Source of the DNA: Mariannaea sp. PMI_226
Taxonomy: Eukaryota > Ascomycota > Sordariomycetes > Hypocreales > Nectriaceae
Reading direction: 5' to 3'
DNA length: 64,000 bases
Assembly (NCBI GenBank): GCA_024336345.1
Contig: JANFOG010000010.1
Coordinates: 372,001-436,000, forward strand
The notes below the pieces were generated by a model. It was not told where the DNA came from. It did no database searches and worked only from the letters and a program-made list of their open reading frames with translations. Below are positions 46,106-57,364 of this stretch, piece after piece (the stretch's first letter is position 1; each line of letters begins with the position of its first letter). A program made the translations under genes and the position numbers.

Positions 46106-46360
46106 TTACTGGGCGACCTTGACGGGGTCTGGAGGCTTCAAACCCATGCCGCCCACGCCCCCGATCAGCTTGGGTGGGGGCTGAGGCCCTGGTATTGCCT
46201 CCTCCCAAAGCTCGCGCTTGAGGGCGGTCTACAAAAGGTCCCTTGGTGGTTTTTGGCGTTTCGCTTCTCGTTGCGCCTCCGGGTATCGCTCGACGGGCCC
46301 AAAGTGATCAACGTAGGGTCGGGGTCTGGCGGGAATAGCATCCATGATAGCCGACTCCAT
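46106..46360 (-). CDS. Small unknown gene split by in-frame TAG or a 66-nt intron
   Basis: From ATG 46360 (MESAIMDAIPARPRP) the frame runs to TAG at 46231-46229 after PPRDLL, then continues in the same frame with TALKRELWEEAIPGPQPPPK and ends KVAQ-stop at 46106. Both halves look coding. Three readings are possible. The gene may end at the TAG (43 aa). The TAG may be read through or be a disabling mutation (84 aa). Or the TAG may belong to the acceptor TTTTGTAG of a 66-nt, phase-0 intron starting GTCGAG at 46294, a length typical here but with a weak donor. I recognise no family; the size and the Pro-rich, basic nature resemble small mitochondrial or ribosome-associated proteins only in a general way. 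Confidence 0.4.
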
Positions 46361-46562
46361 CGACAGACAAAAAGTACAGTGCTGTAAATTATGGTGGATT
46401 GGTGGTCCTGTCAAAAAGTGTTGAAATGCATCATCATCATCTCCCCTCCTCCCCCCTGCGCCTCATTGCTAGTGTTTCGTGACTTGACATTTTTCCCAGA
46501 GCAACATGGCATCATGCTGTCAAGTAAAAGTCTCCGAGGGCTGAGGCTGGAGCGGCGCTTGT

Positions 46563-46598
46563 GATGCGCAGCGATGCGTTGCGATGCGTTTGCGATGC
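46563..46598 (+). repeat. GCGATGCGTT decamer repeat
   Basis: Two perfect GCGATGCGTT units (46571-46590) flanked by partial ones on each side. Confidence 0.8.
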
Positions 46599-47162
46599 CT
46601 CCTCCTTACGAGAGACGAGAGTATGCAGAGTCGCTGGCAGGTGGAGGTTTTCCCGTCTGCTGTTTTGATGCGGCCTCAGGCAGTTCAGCCCTATGGCCCT
46701 ACCTAGCACGTCCATATCCGCCTTACAAGACCCTGGCTAATAGTGCCGGGCTGGGGGGAAGAAGGGAAGAAGGGGGGGGGTCTTTCCAGCAGGTACAGTA
46801 CGTACTGGGTACTTGAGCGGGCGGCACGTCTCCGTATCTCTGCAGGCTACATTTAGTGGGCAGCACAGTACAAGCTTAGGCTACCCACCCACCTTTGGGG
46901 CGCCCTCGGGGCGTCCATGGGGCGCTATGATGGAACTGGGAAGGTGTTGGATGCGGGCTGGGATGAGGGATTGTTTCGAGTCTTACTGTGCTTTTCGTAT
47001 TATATGAACAGCGCAACAGGCAAGCGTATCGCCGTCACACACACAGACACCTACAGGGCAGATGATGCAACCGGACGCATAGTCACCCGAAAACAAAAAC
47101 ATATAGTAGTCATATAGTGGTTCGGTTCCTAGGAAAATTGAAGTGTGTGCTAGACGTTACAC

Positions 47163-47235
47163 AAAACACGTACATACCCATCCACACACACACACACACA
47201 AACGCAGACACGCACACACATACACACATACACAT
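47163..47235 (+). repeat. CA-rich microsatellite
   Basis: CACACA runs broken by ACGC, ATAC and AGAC units. Confidence 0.8.
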
Positions 47236-48082
47236 AGAAATAGAAATAGGAAATCGGAAAGAAAAAGAAAACTTAGAAAAAAGGAACTAAAAAGAAACAA
47301 CAAGGTTACCTGTCAGTCAAACCTTACTGATTACTCACCGCCCCCCGATTCTCCCCATCACTCAATCCATCAATGCATTGACTATTACCTTAATTCGTCC
47401 CGACCCAACTTACACTTCCGACTCCTTCGTGGCGCTACTCCATATCTCGACTCCTCCTGTTCCTCCGACATAGGGGACAGGAAGCATGGGAGACGCACGC
47501 GCATGCGCACGCAACAACCGGCACACTTACATAACTATAGTCAAAACTCTCCGGCGCCCGCCACTCTCAACGTCAACACGCGCGAGTCACCCTTCCAAAT
47601 TCTTAAGCAGCATGATCATTCCTTAATTTCGCCTTGTTGATGAGTCGGCCGCCCTGCTGGACTCGGCCCAGCGAACCTTGTGCATTGAGTCCAAGGGTGG
47701 ATCTCGTGCGGAGGGCATCATTTCCCTTTCTAACCATATCTTTCGAACAGACTCGACTAGTCGTAGCTACTAGGGGACGCCCGTGGTAACTAGGTGTCTG
47801 CGCCTCTCACCCGCTATAACCGTCCTTCCCGTTATATCCATTATAATTTCACGCTGCACTCCTACACGTTTCATGTCTCGTTCTATCGTAAAAACTTATG
47901 CTCTTCCTGATTCATATGCGCGCCATCCTGACCTCGTACCCTCCAAAGAGGGAAAAAGGAAAGAAGAAAAAAAAAAAATCCAAGAAAATTTAGTCCGAAT
48001 CCAGAAACCGCGCGGTTGCCCCTCAGCTCCATCTCTTTGGGGGTGCTTCCTCTGTATCTTTGTCTGTATCTGTATCTGTGTA

Positions 48083-51000
48083 TTATCTATGCGTCTTTGT
48101 CTTCGTCGGCTGTCGGCCACGTGCTTCTGTTGTCGAAATCGGCAGACGGAAACGACACCGAGTTTGCTCGTGTCTATCCCGATACCACTTGGTTGTTAGG
48201 ACTTTGTTGCAATTGTGACACTTGTACCCGCTCCGCTCGATCTTCGAGCATCCTTCTCGCATGTGCTTGTTGCGGTTGCTAATGCTAGAAAAGGTCTTGA
48301 AGCACGAGTCACACTTGACCCGTCGCTCTTTGACTCGCGCCGTCTCTGGCGATGACACATCCGTGGAGATGAAGGAGGAACCGCTGCAATAGCGTTAGTG
48401 TTTGGCCCTTTGACCAACTGTCTTTCTTCCTTCGTTGCTTTTCTCTTACCTCGGACTGCTGATTGACGTTATGGAAACTGCTAATATGGAGGTGCTCGGG
48501 TTCAAAGACTGGTGCCGAGAATTCTGCTGCCGAGAATTCTGTTGGCTGGCCTTCTTCATCTTCACCACCCAAGGACTTAGTGATTTTTCACTTGCCGAGC
48601 GTACGTCTATCCCGGAATCATAAAAACTGCCATCCGACTGGAAGCTGAGAAAACCTTCTAAAATGGCGCACGATCGGCTATAACCAGGTGCCGCTCGAGA
48701 AAATGCCCTTGACGTGTCGTTTTCGGGACCGTCTTGGATGGCTTAAGGTTTGGTTGTTTATTAGCATTTGATTTTTTTGTCTTCTGCCGCCGTGAGAGCC
48801 TCGAAAACTTACCGCTCATTGCCGCTAAACCAGTAGAGAATGCAACTGATGCTAAAGCGAGAACCACTCTAGGATGTACATCTTTCCATGCGGCCGGCAT
48901 CTCCTGCGACTTGTTGCTGCCCTGCAACGGCATTGGCTCATCGACGTCCTCTTCGAATGCCCCGAAATCAATGAGCTCTGAAATATCTGCTTCGTCGTAT
49001 CCAGACTCGTCCGTATCGTATGTCAAACCACCGAGAATACTGTCGATGCTCTGGAAGCTACCAATCGGTGGTGGTGGCGGTGGCTGCTGCTGCGGCGGTT
49101 GTTGTTGATTCTGTCGCTGCACTCGACTGAATTTTCGCTTACGGTTTGGCTTCTTCAGCTGTTTCTGAACAGCTTGAAGACGGCTACCGAATGATCCAGA
49201 CTTCAGTGGTCTAATGCCTTGTAGGCATATTAGATTTTGGACTAGCTCCTGGAAGCGATATAATTCAACGGGATTGTCCATCGAACTGTCCCATATGGGA
49301 ATCATATTGATATCCCAGACAGCACATGCTATCTCGTCAAATAAGTCATAATCTGAAATGTCCAGAAGCGTCTTCCATCGGCCAAGATCGTTGATGAACC
49401 TGGATCTGTCAGCAAATAATCAAATGCTTAGCTTCATTTGTGGAAAAAAAAAAGGCACATACTCGGCCTGCAAATTTGGTCTCGCGCCAACCCCTTGGCA
49501 CCCCAAAGCGTCAGCCACAAAGAGGACCAGAAGGACGTCAACGAGGCTGGACGGTGCCTTGTTCTCAGTAATGTCTCGAAAACAGTCTATCCCAGACCTC
49601 CACACACGGCTCGCAATGCCCAAACGTAGTGAAACTTCAGCAATGGCCTTTGTCGTATAATGCCGACTACACCAACGTCTTAACCTTTCACAACGGTGTT
49701 GCAACCTCTGCATGAGGTTGCGGCCAAGTTGTTGGCGTCCCTTGTGAGCTTTGGTGTGCCGGATAGATGAAAGTTGGGACGTGGTGTATACAGAAGGAAG
49801 TCCGCTCGAAGGACCAAGCCAGGAGTAAGCGTCTTCGAAAGTCGGCTCTATCGTGATTGATGGAGTCGGAGGAGAAAAGTCAAAAGTTGTAGTAAAGTCT
49901 TGAGGTGGATGCAGGACATCTGTAGAGCTCAGATTGACTAAATCACCCAACTCTTCCGATTCGAACATGCTAGTGTCAAGCCCAGAAAGGGCATGCGCAA
50001 TACCCGATATACTCCTATCCGAGGCCGAAGGGCTCTGGGCTGTCATTGCTGTCCCATACTGTAAGGCTGAGGTTGAAAATGCCGATGAAGGCGATGGCGG
50101 GCCCATGTCATGAACAACAGTGAGAGGAGAAGATACGGAAGGGTTTTCTGAAAACCCTTCACTCTTGATGCTCCCTAATGGATAAACATTGGTGTCGAGA
50201 CCGGACAGTCCGTTTGTGATACCCGAGACGCTCTTGACTGAACTTGGTCGACTGCCGTTCGCAGGAGTTGTGGTATTATATTGCAAAACTTGTGGTGATA
50301 CCGAGAACTGGAATGAAGTTGAAGAAGGGGCAGGCTGAGGGTATATATCATAAACATAAGTTGCAGGAGTAGATGGAGGAGGTCGTTCCATGAGGATTTG
50401 AAGGATGTCCCATGAACACCTCTGCTGTGCCAGTGCGGTGGCCTGCGGCATGCCTGCATAATAGAGAGGCTCGGCGTGAAGGAGCAGTCGAACAATATCG
50501 GGTTGCTGCCAATATGTGGCAGCGTAGAGAGGTGTGAAGACACGATCGTTGTCTATGGGTTTCAAAGACTCGTCGACGACATAGCCTTCAAAGGTTTCGT
50601 GATCACTGATGATGCGTCGGACAGCCTCAAGCTGACCAAGACTGATGGCTACGTACAGGGGATCATAGGTCACGTCGGGGTACTGGGAGTCTGGCATCTC
50701 GATAGCTTTCCCTGTGCGGACGATGAGGCCAAGGATGTACTGGAAGACGTCCAGATGACCATTTTGGAGCACTTCAAGCAGTAGCACCGGGTCGTATTCA
50801 ATTTCAATCGCACCAGAACGCACAAGAGGTTCACAACAAGCACGAAGCTCCTCGTACTCGCCTGATTGGGCGAGGTGTGCATAGTTGACATTGAGCGCTG
50901 CCAGGTTTTGCTCGCTCTCATCGTTGGACAATTGGCCGAGAGAGAAGCACTCCTCGATATCATGTAATCGCAGGCTCACACTTCTTGTATGGATGTCTTG

Positions 51001-51600
51001 AATATGGGTTGAGCAGAGGATTTGTTGCTCACGGAGCATATCCATGTTCATACCATCGTACAGTCCACGGTCCAGCAGCAGGTCCTCCACGAGGAGTCGG
51101 ACTTCTGAAGTAGCTTCATCGTCAGGTTCGGTCTCCTGCAATCCTATGAGATGAGCCTTGAAAGCCTCATAGTTCTTCAGGGCGGTATTGAAATTCAGAT
51201 CCAGAGATTCCAGCGGCGAAGTTGGTTGACCGAGGACAGCGCATACAGCTCGCCGGAGACGGAAGCTGTTGATTTCGAGAGTGATTCGTCTGGAAAATCT
51301 ATCCTTCTTCACAATAAAGGATATGCTGGGCAAGTCGCATCTGGTCCGGATCTCGACGAACTTTCCAGCGCCGGATGACAGGGCGGTGTAGGTATGCCCG
51401 CTGCCATCAAGTTGACAGAAAACTCTTTGATTAGTACATGTAGTAAAAAGTTTCCTAACTACTCACCCTTCAAACGACTCAACATATGCGAAATAAGGAC
51501 CGTCTTCTTCTGAGAAGAGGGATCTATCTAAAGCCGTCGTCTGGAGAGCCTGGAGTGGGCTTCTCTTGTTGACAGGGATGTCAATTGGCTGGGTCATCAT
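48083..51600 (-). CDS. Ankyrin-repeat protein with two C2HC zinc fingers, 1082 aa
   Basis: Five exons: 51600-51467, 51400-49463, 49405-48813, 48732-48450 and 48383-48083. The introns are 66, 57, 80 and 66 nt and all four phases close. The N-terminus (YFAYVESFEG, KFVEIRTRCDLPSISF) resembles the N-terminal module of fungal AAA and ankyrin proteins. Residues about 210-380 contain degenerate ankyrin units (HLDVFQYIL, PLYVAISLGQLEAVRRII, TPLYAATYWQQPDIVRLLL). A Ser/Thr/Pro-rich middle has two FSVSP/SGITNGLSGLDT-like repeats, followed by a region with poly-Gln and poly-Pro. The C-terminus has two tandem fingers, each C-x2-C-x12-H-x4-C (C1006-C1027 and C1037-C1058). Such combinations are fungus-specific, probably nuclear or signalling scaffolds. 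Function unknown. Confidence 0.85.
48514..48543 (+). repeat. 15-bp tandem duplication in exon 4
   Basis: Two adjacent copies of GCCGAGAATTCTGCT, 14 of 15 identical, encode the duplicated NSRQQ/NSRHQ piece of the ankyrin/zinc-finger protein without shifting frame. Confidence 0.85.
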
Positions 51601-52309
51601 GGGCGATGGCGAAAGGCTGGGCCTGGCCTGAGCCTGAGCCCCTGGAGCTTGCTGACGTTGGAAGAGACAACACAGGCTCTCGCCGGGGGCAACAGCCGCA
51701 GCGTGCGCGAGCTGCCGCAAGAATAAGGAATCAAACCAGGAGAGAAGGAAATTATGATGGTCGTGTCTGGTTTTGGTTTGTCGAAATTTCTTTTCTGGAA
51801 CATGAACATGAACATGAGCTGGTTGTGTACAATTGAGTGATCAATGATGATGGACTAGTGGGCGAGATGGATGTAAGCAACCGCACAAGGGCCCCGAACC
51901 AGCCAACCAGCGACGGCCCCCCGCCGGCGACCTGAGAATTAGGAATCGGAGCTTGTCATGCGCTCTCCATTGCACGAGGCAGTCTCAGCGCACACACACA
52001 CACTCACATACAAAGGTGTGCCTAGCCATGGGGCGACCAGGTTTGACGAGGGACAAATCACAAGGGTGAATTGAAGGTTTGCGAACCAGATACTCGTTTA
52101 GTTGTGTTACATTTGCTGCACCTCTGGCTGTTGATGGTTCGAATCGGCTCATGTTGAAAAGGAGAGAGCTGTCGCAATTGCCGCATTGACGCAATCACCG
52201 TGGCCGAAGCTGTGAGAGGATTATGATGCACTTGTGAGTATATCAAGAGAGAAAGAGAGAAAAATATGAAGAAGAAAAAAGGCATCTATTAGTTACTCAT
52301 GTTCCGATT
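51601..52309. other. Intergenic spacer
   Basis: Promoter side of the ankyrin/zinc-finger gene and 3' side of the F-box gene. A longer N-terminus (MRQLAHAAAV from 51720) is open but not needed. A CA run lies at about 51991-52009. No gene seen. Confidence 0.5.
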
Positions 52310-52849
52310 CTAACCCTGGCCTTGGTCCGCCGGAAGGGGAGGCGGCCCTTCAATACGTGGACGACTGATGAATTCCTCTCGGTAGTTCCACTCTTTCACC
52401 ACGCATGATGGGCATTGAAGCCTAACACCAGTTGAAAAGTGCTTGACCACGTTATCCCACTTTCTGCCATCGTCCTTCTCCCACTCGGCGAGTTCGATCT
52501 CGTTCTGCATTCTACTCCAATAGCTCTTTCGCGTAGGCAGACATCTCATGCAGTCGATACAGACGCTCCATGCACGGCTTGGGAATCCCCGGCTATCCCT
52601 CTGCCGGATCCTCTGAAGTAGGAACTCCATATTCACACAAGTACAATGTTGGAGGTGTTCTCCCTCGTTTGGAGGTATGGGAGCCCACCTGGCCATGTGA
52701 GCAACCCGGTTTGGCACCTCGAGTTCACAGAGTGTAGCTATACGCAAGAGTGCCTTGCACGAAAATGCCAGGGATATGCTATCCGCTATAGAATCGGTCT
52801 CGTTAAATATGTGTATGAGAATCTCCGGTGGTAGCTTGAATAGAAGCAT
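52310..52849 (-). CDS. F-box protein, 179 aa
   Basis: Single exon from ATG 52849. The N-terminus is an F-box: KLPPEILIHIFNE, then SISLAFSCKALLRIA. F-box proteins link substrates to the Skp1-cullin ubiquitin ligase. The rest is Cys-rich and has paired cysteines that could bind zinc: HCTCVN, CIDCMRC and CPSCVVKEW. The substrate is unknown. It follows the ankyrin/zinc-finger gene in the same orientation and is divergent from PRI2. The C-terminus is short and Pro-rich. Family membership is clear, orthology is not. Confidence 0.8.
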   Translation of the reverse strand: MLLFKLPPEILIHIFNETDSIADSISLAFSCKALLRIATLCELEVPNRVAHMARWAPIPPNEGEHLQHCTCVNMEFLLQRIRQRDSRGFPSRAWSVCIDCMRCLPTRKSYWSRMQNEIELAEWEKDDGRKWDNVVKHFSTGVRLQCPSCVVKEWNYREEFISRPRIEGPPPLPADQGQG

Positions 52850-53977
52850 TGACGTATTGGTACCAGGATTAGCGACAAGCTGGCTTTAGTGAGCAGATGT
52901 TCCGATGCGGGGGTCAGCGGCAGCACATGATCTGTTCAAAACTCACATCCTTGGGGATTTTGAACGAAATGGTCGAGATACATTTTCGCTGTCTCTTCAA
53001 CAGTGGTCTTCGACGTAGCCAATGCATTATTTTGGTTAGAATTTACCGGGGAATAGTGTGTGTTCAAGGGGTGTTTGATGTTGGATGCCGAAGGTGATGG
53101 CAAACCGTCTAGCCGCCACGCACAGAAGTGGTGCAGGGTGGCGCTTCCCGGAAAACGTCATGACGGAGCAACTCGACATCCCGCAATGATACCATCTTTC
53201 AATTTATTACTCTTCTATTCCATATATGTGTCCATATCAATTTAACTAACCGTAACATCAGTACACGTTGCTCTCTCCTTTTCTTCTTATTTGCGACGTG
53301 TCCAAACTCTTATTATTCAGCTACTGCCCACATTAGATGCATGTTTGTGTTGCCTCATGTCGCATTGGATCAAGAAACGAAAATTACAACCTTATTTCAT
53401 TCCCTTAACATTAGGACTACGCTCGTTTGGCGCCTAACTATTCAGTTTTTATGAATGCACCCTGCCCTTGCGTATCTATAAGACGCATTGATAAATGGCC
53501 AATAAAGCAGTCGAATTTATGCTTGCCCACATCCGCAGCGATACTGATTAGCCACAAGTATTCTAATAATGCCTAATCTTCGCCCCCAACTTGGCAATAA
53601 CGAGGATTACGAGCGCTTGACTTCATGATGGGTCAAAGCGTGTCAAACAGGATCGTATAGTGATTTAATGATCCATTCTGAATGATCAAGCCAACAGCTC
53701 CGTTGCACGTTATCACAACCCTCCTCTTCTGCTTAGTATGAGTAGGAAGGTTAACAACACAGAGCCTGCAACACCCTCTCGCTTGATAACTAACTGAATT
53801 CTTCTCAATTCCCGAACTTGAAGTATTGGCATTATACAGTAACTGAGTCCCGAAGACTTAAAACTCTCAAAGAGTGAGCACATTACGAGCTTCAGGAGTT
53901 TAGTGAGTTTTTGGAAGTGAGTTTGGGATGATAGTGGCCCTGAGAAATGGTGAGACTGCGAAAAAAGGTGGCCTTGT
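52850..53977. other. AT-rich stretch, no gene seen
   Basis: Noticeably AT-rich compared with neighbouring coding DNA, particularly 53150-53700. Short frames only. Could include a mutated repeat. Confidence 0.45.
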
Positions 53978-54768
53978 ATGAATAACAATACCTTCTTGAT
54001 CTATGGGGCCAAATACCTACCGTTCTTTCGATATAAAGCCATCAGAATAGATAGCGTGGATACTGTTCTCATCAGAGCCCGAGTGGTTCTATCAGATGAA
54101 GCCATTTGTAAGACACCTCGTATATTAGTCAACTATATATTCCTGGGTGACGTTGTGCTTAGTACATATGTGACAAAAGAACCGAAAGACTTCTTGAAGT
54201 GCATAGAGACAGATTTGCTCTGAATTTGGGGAGTACTCAAGAGATGCAAACAAAGTATGGAGCCAGAGTAGTGGCGAGATGTTGAGATTGACACTGCCAC
54301 CTTCAAGAGGGAGCCCGAATCCACCGATGGCAGATGAAAGTCAAAGTTACTTGGTTCCACCTATCGAAGTTGTACGCCTGGGAGCATCGCAGCTAATGCA
54401 GACCGACAAGGGACTGATTCCAGAAATCTGGGTAAACATGTCAGCAAACTATTGAAGCATATTAAATTGCTGACCGAACCGACAGTCAATGCGCTGCAGC
54501 ATCTCGCAGGAAAGAGATGAAAGAGGGCACCACTGATCAACTGCACACCCTGCACCTTCACAAAGGTCCCATGTTATCCAAGTACAACAATTGCAAAGTC
54601 GGAGTAGCTTCCGTAATATTGACTATTGCCATTCTGAGACGATACACCGGAACACATGATTACATGCCGTCTTTAGAGGATTATGACTTCATCACAGAGG
54701 ATATTGTGATTAACTGGGCAGTAAACCGATGGAAACAAGTGGCCCGGATGTCCGGAAGCCAAAGCTAG
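53978..54768 (+). pseudogene. Decayed or mis-spliced unknown gene
   Basis: Three protein-like plus-strand frames follow each other. 53978-54223 starts at ATG (MNNNTFLIYGAKYLPFF) and ends LKCIETDLL. About 54212-54471 reads QICSEFGEYSRD, then SYLVPPIEVVRLGASQLM. About 54490-54768 reads KGPMLSKYNNCKVGVASVIL and ends NRWKQVARMSGSQS. I tried introns such as GTAAGA at about 54107 and GTAAAC at about 54431, but they do not restore one frame. Frameshifting decay is the simplest reading; an intron pattern I missed is the alternative. No family recognised. Confidence 0.3.
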
Positions 54769-54891
54769 CCATAATGAGGATTCAGTCAAAGGAAGAGTGA
54801 AAATTTTGTGTATCGTATCTAAAGAAGCTGAGAAGACTTTGTATGAGTTTCTTCTTTGTTGCTACATTAGGTTCATCTTGGGTAACGTCAT

Positions 54892-55176
54892 TCACATCTG
54901 GTAGATTGTGAGTATATCTACCTCTTCGAGGTTCACCCGAGAACAAGAAGTTGGGACGGTCTTAATTGGTTTCAATAGGACATGATAGCGAAATAGGCTC
55001 AATGATTTGAAAGGGACAGCAAGTCTTCGAACTTTGATGATTGCAGCGCCTTTCATGAGAGCGACATGACGATGGTGTGTGGTTTGAAAGCATGGGTAGC
55101 CGTAATTTGCAGCATCTCTGGTAGCTTTGATGAGAATAGTCAGCAAAAATTGGAGAGGCTGGATTTCCAGTTTCAT
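54892..55176 (-). CDS. Possible small unknown protein, 94 aa
   Basis: ATG-initiated frame reading MKLEIQPLQFLLTILIK and then GAAIIKVRRLAVPFKSL; basic with hydrophobic helices. No family, intron or conserved neighbour supports it. It sits next to the decayed plus-strand frames and may be part of the same degraded locus. Confidence 0.2.
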   Translation of the reverse strand: MKLEIQPLQFLLTILIKATRDAANYGYPCFQTTHHRHVALMKGAAIIKVRRLAVPFKSLSLFRYHVLLKPIKTVPTSCSRVNLEEVDILTIYQM

Positions 55177-55513
55177 TGAGCAGCTAGTTTACGCTTGTGT
55201 TAATAATGCGTCAGAAAGAAGTAGATGCCACGGCGTTCATCAAGTGAGTCGTTTCTGGTTCTATTGGCACACCTCTCTCTCTTCTCAATGCCATGAAGTA
55301 CAAGAAGTTGACTTACTTGCCTACTTCCATTTAAGGCTTGCTCTTCGTAGGTATCCATTCCAAGCTCCATAATTTGTCTGCTGTCAGCTTACCTAAGGCA
55401 GGCAATTAAGTACATAGTAACACCCCACGGTCGCGTCTACAGAGACCCCTCCCCACCCACTTGAGTCTAGCTGCCCCTGGAGTCACTACGCATTACCATA
55501 GTAGTTACCACAC

Positions 55514-55530
55514 TGACGCGCTTGAACGCG
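55514..55530 (+). promoter_or_regulatory. MluI cell-cycle boxes upstream of PRI2
   Basis: GACGCGC at 55514-55520 and a perfect ACGCGT at 55525-55530, about 140-155 bp before the PRI2 ATG. ACGCGT is the binding site of the MBF (Mbp1-Swi6) G1/S factor, which in yeasts drives DNA-replication genes including primase. Confidence 0.6.
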
Positions 55531-55668
55531 TCTTCCACTTTACGCCCTCGCATTTCGTGATCAAATTCATTTCTCAGACGACACCATACCTAGGTACCTA
55601 CCTATCATACAATACACTATTCGACATACGACATACGACACCATACTGTCTTCCGGCACAAAGTCAAG

Positions 55669-57364
55669 ATGCTGCGACAAGACTTCAATCGGATAGACCC
55701 AAAGCGACGAAATGTCGTCGACCACAGAAAGAAACAATTTGCGGTGCCTCTGTACAAGGACCAAGAGTATCCCCATCGTCTGAACTTTTACACTGAGGCA
55801 CCCACTGCCGACATCACGCTCGAACAGTTTGAACAATGGGCGATTGACCGGCTACGAGGTATTCTTTTTCTTTAGTTTCCTGCCTTTTGAGCTAAGAAGC
55901 ATTTTCTGATTTCGTGAAGTACTCGCCGAACTCGAGACATGCTCGTTCCGCAACAAGTCCCCCGCCGAGACGGCGACGCACATGAAGCCCATCCTCGACA
56001 AATATCTTCCGCTGGAAAGGGCCAGCTCAGGCTCCTCTAAGCTCCGGATCCAGCGGCAGAAGGACCACTACAGCCACTTCATTCTTCGGCTTGCTTTTTC
56101 CTCCACTGAGGACCTACGCAGGCGATTCTCGCGCGTGGAGACGATGCTTTTCCGGATGCGATTCAACGATGACGACCTGACTGAAAGAGCCAAGTTCGTG
56201 GCCAGCCTTGACCTTGACTGGTGGGAGGCCGTCACCGAGGATGAGAAGATCGAATATGGTGCCGAATTGAGGGCTATGAACCCTCCCAAGAAGGGCGTTA
56301 GCGAGGATGAAACGTGGTTCAAGGTGGACTGGGACCGAGTTCCTGAACTTGTCGAAGGTCGAAGGGTCTTTATGAAGGCGGGCAAGGCCTTCGTGCCGGG
56401 CCGGGAGCAGTCGAGCATGGTTGTTGCAGAGTTTACTTCGCGACTAGATCGCCAACTTGAGGTATGTTGATGGGCATCCAAGAGAATCGCTTTCGCCCCG
56501 GGCATGCACTAAAACAATCGCAAAGTTGACAGCACGAGCCCTTCCTCGACTCGACGAAGACGACCGTCTAACTCCCATCCTCAATCACCTCTCCAAAAAC
56601 TTCATCACTCCTGACTCTTCCTACATGTCCAGCTCATCTGCACCTGCTGGCGCCCAAATCTCTGCCTCCAATATCGATCATCTCTCACAACACTTCCCTG
56701 CATGCATGTCACACTTGCACCGCTCGCTCCGCCGAGATGCTCACCTCAAGCATTTTGGTCGCCTGCAGTACTCGCTATTCCTCAAGGGCATTGGCCTCAA
56801 CCTGGAGGAATGTCTCTTGTTTTGGAGGAGCAGTTTCCACAAGGAGACAGATGATGATTTCAACAAGAAGTATCGATACAACGTGAGACACGTGTATGGT
56901 GATGTAGGTGGTGACTCGAACAGGAGAGGTGGCGGTTACAGCCCATTTAGCTGCCAAAAAATCCTCACAGAGCACCCTCCTGGACCTGGCGAGGCTCATG
57001 GTTGCCCATACCGTCATTTCAATATGGAGAACCTCACTCTGCTTGTGCAGGCGATGGGGGTCAATGATCGATCAGTGATCCAGGGCATCAAGGAAGATAA
57101 GGATAAGCAAAAATATCACATGGCATGCAATCGGTACGTGACCAGCGGGGGATCACACACCCTGTCCGTAATTCGAAAAGTCCAACAGCTAACGATGACA
57201 GTGTATTTGAACATCTTCACAAGGCCGAGATTCGCAAGGCCAAGGATGAGGGAGTCATGACACAGGCTCAACTCGAGACTATTGTGCATCCTAATGAGTA
57301 CTTCAAGCGTAGTTATCTGCTGAAGAACTTGGGTAAGGAGACGGATGTGAAGATGGAGGGCTGA
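55669..57364 (+). CDS. PRI2: DNA primase large subunit, 500 aa
   Basis: Four exons: 55669-55858, 55920-56461, 56526-57133 and 57202-57364. The introns are 61, 64 and 68 nt with consistent phases. The N-terminus (YPHRLNFYTEAPT, LEQFEQWAIDRL) and the helical middle (TARALPRLDEDDRL) are typical of Pri2/PriL. The C-terminal domain carries the four cysteines that hold the 4Fe-4S cluster: Cys304, Cys387, Cys404 and Cys445. Their spacing (83, 17, 41) is close to that of yeast Pri2. With the small subunit PRI1 and the two regulatory and catalytic polymerase alpha subunits it makes RNA-DNA primers at replication origins and on the lagging strand. Length is normal for the family. MluI boxes upstream suggest G1/S control. 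Confidence 0.95.

Larger units (their letters stand above)
46361..48082. other. Gene-free stretch with simple repeats
   Basis: Holds GCGATGCGTT decamers (46563-46598), the perfect palindrome CAGTACGTACTG (46796-46807) and CA-rich repeats at about 47163-47235. The right end is presumably the 3' UTR of the ankyrin/zinc-finger gene. No gene seen. Confidence 0.5.
54769..55668. other. Upstream region of PRI2
   Basis: Contains a minus-strand ATG frame (55176-54892) with protein-like composition but no recognised motif. Next come a TAGGTACCTA palindrome (55591) and ATACGACAT repeats just before PRI2. The PRI2 promoter with its MluI boxes lies at 55514-55530. Confidence 0.45.

Noticed and set aside
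47163..47235. CA-rich repeat as a possible CRISPR-like or telomere-like array
   Set aside because: Simple dinucleotide-type repeat without spacers; not TTAGGG, and the genome is eukaryotic.
52130..52150. GGTTCGAATC motif as a possible tRNA B box
   Set aside because: No cloverleaf can be drawn around it on either strand.
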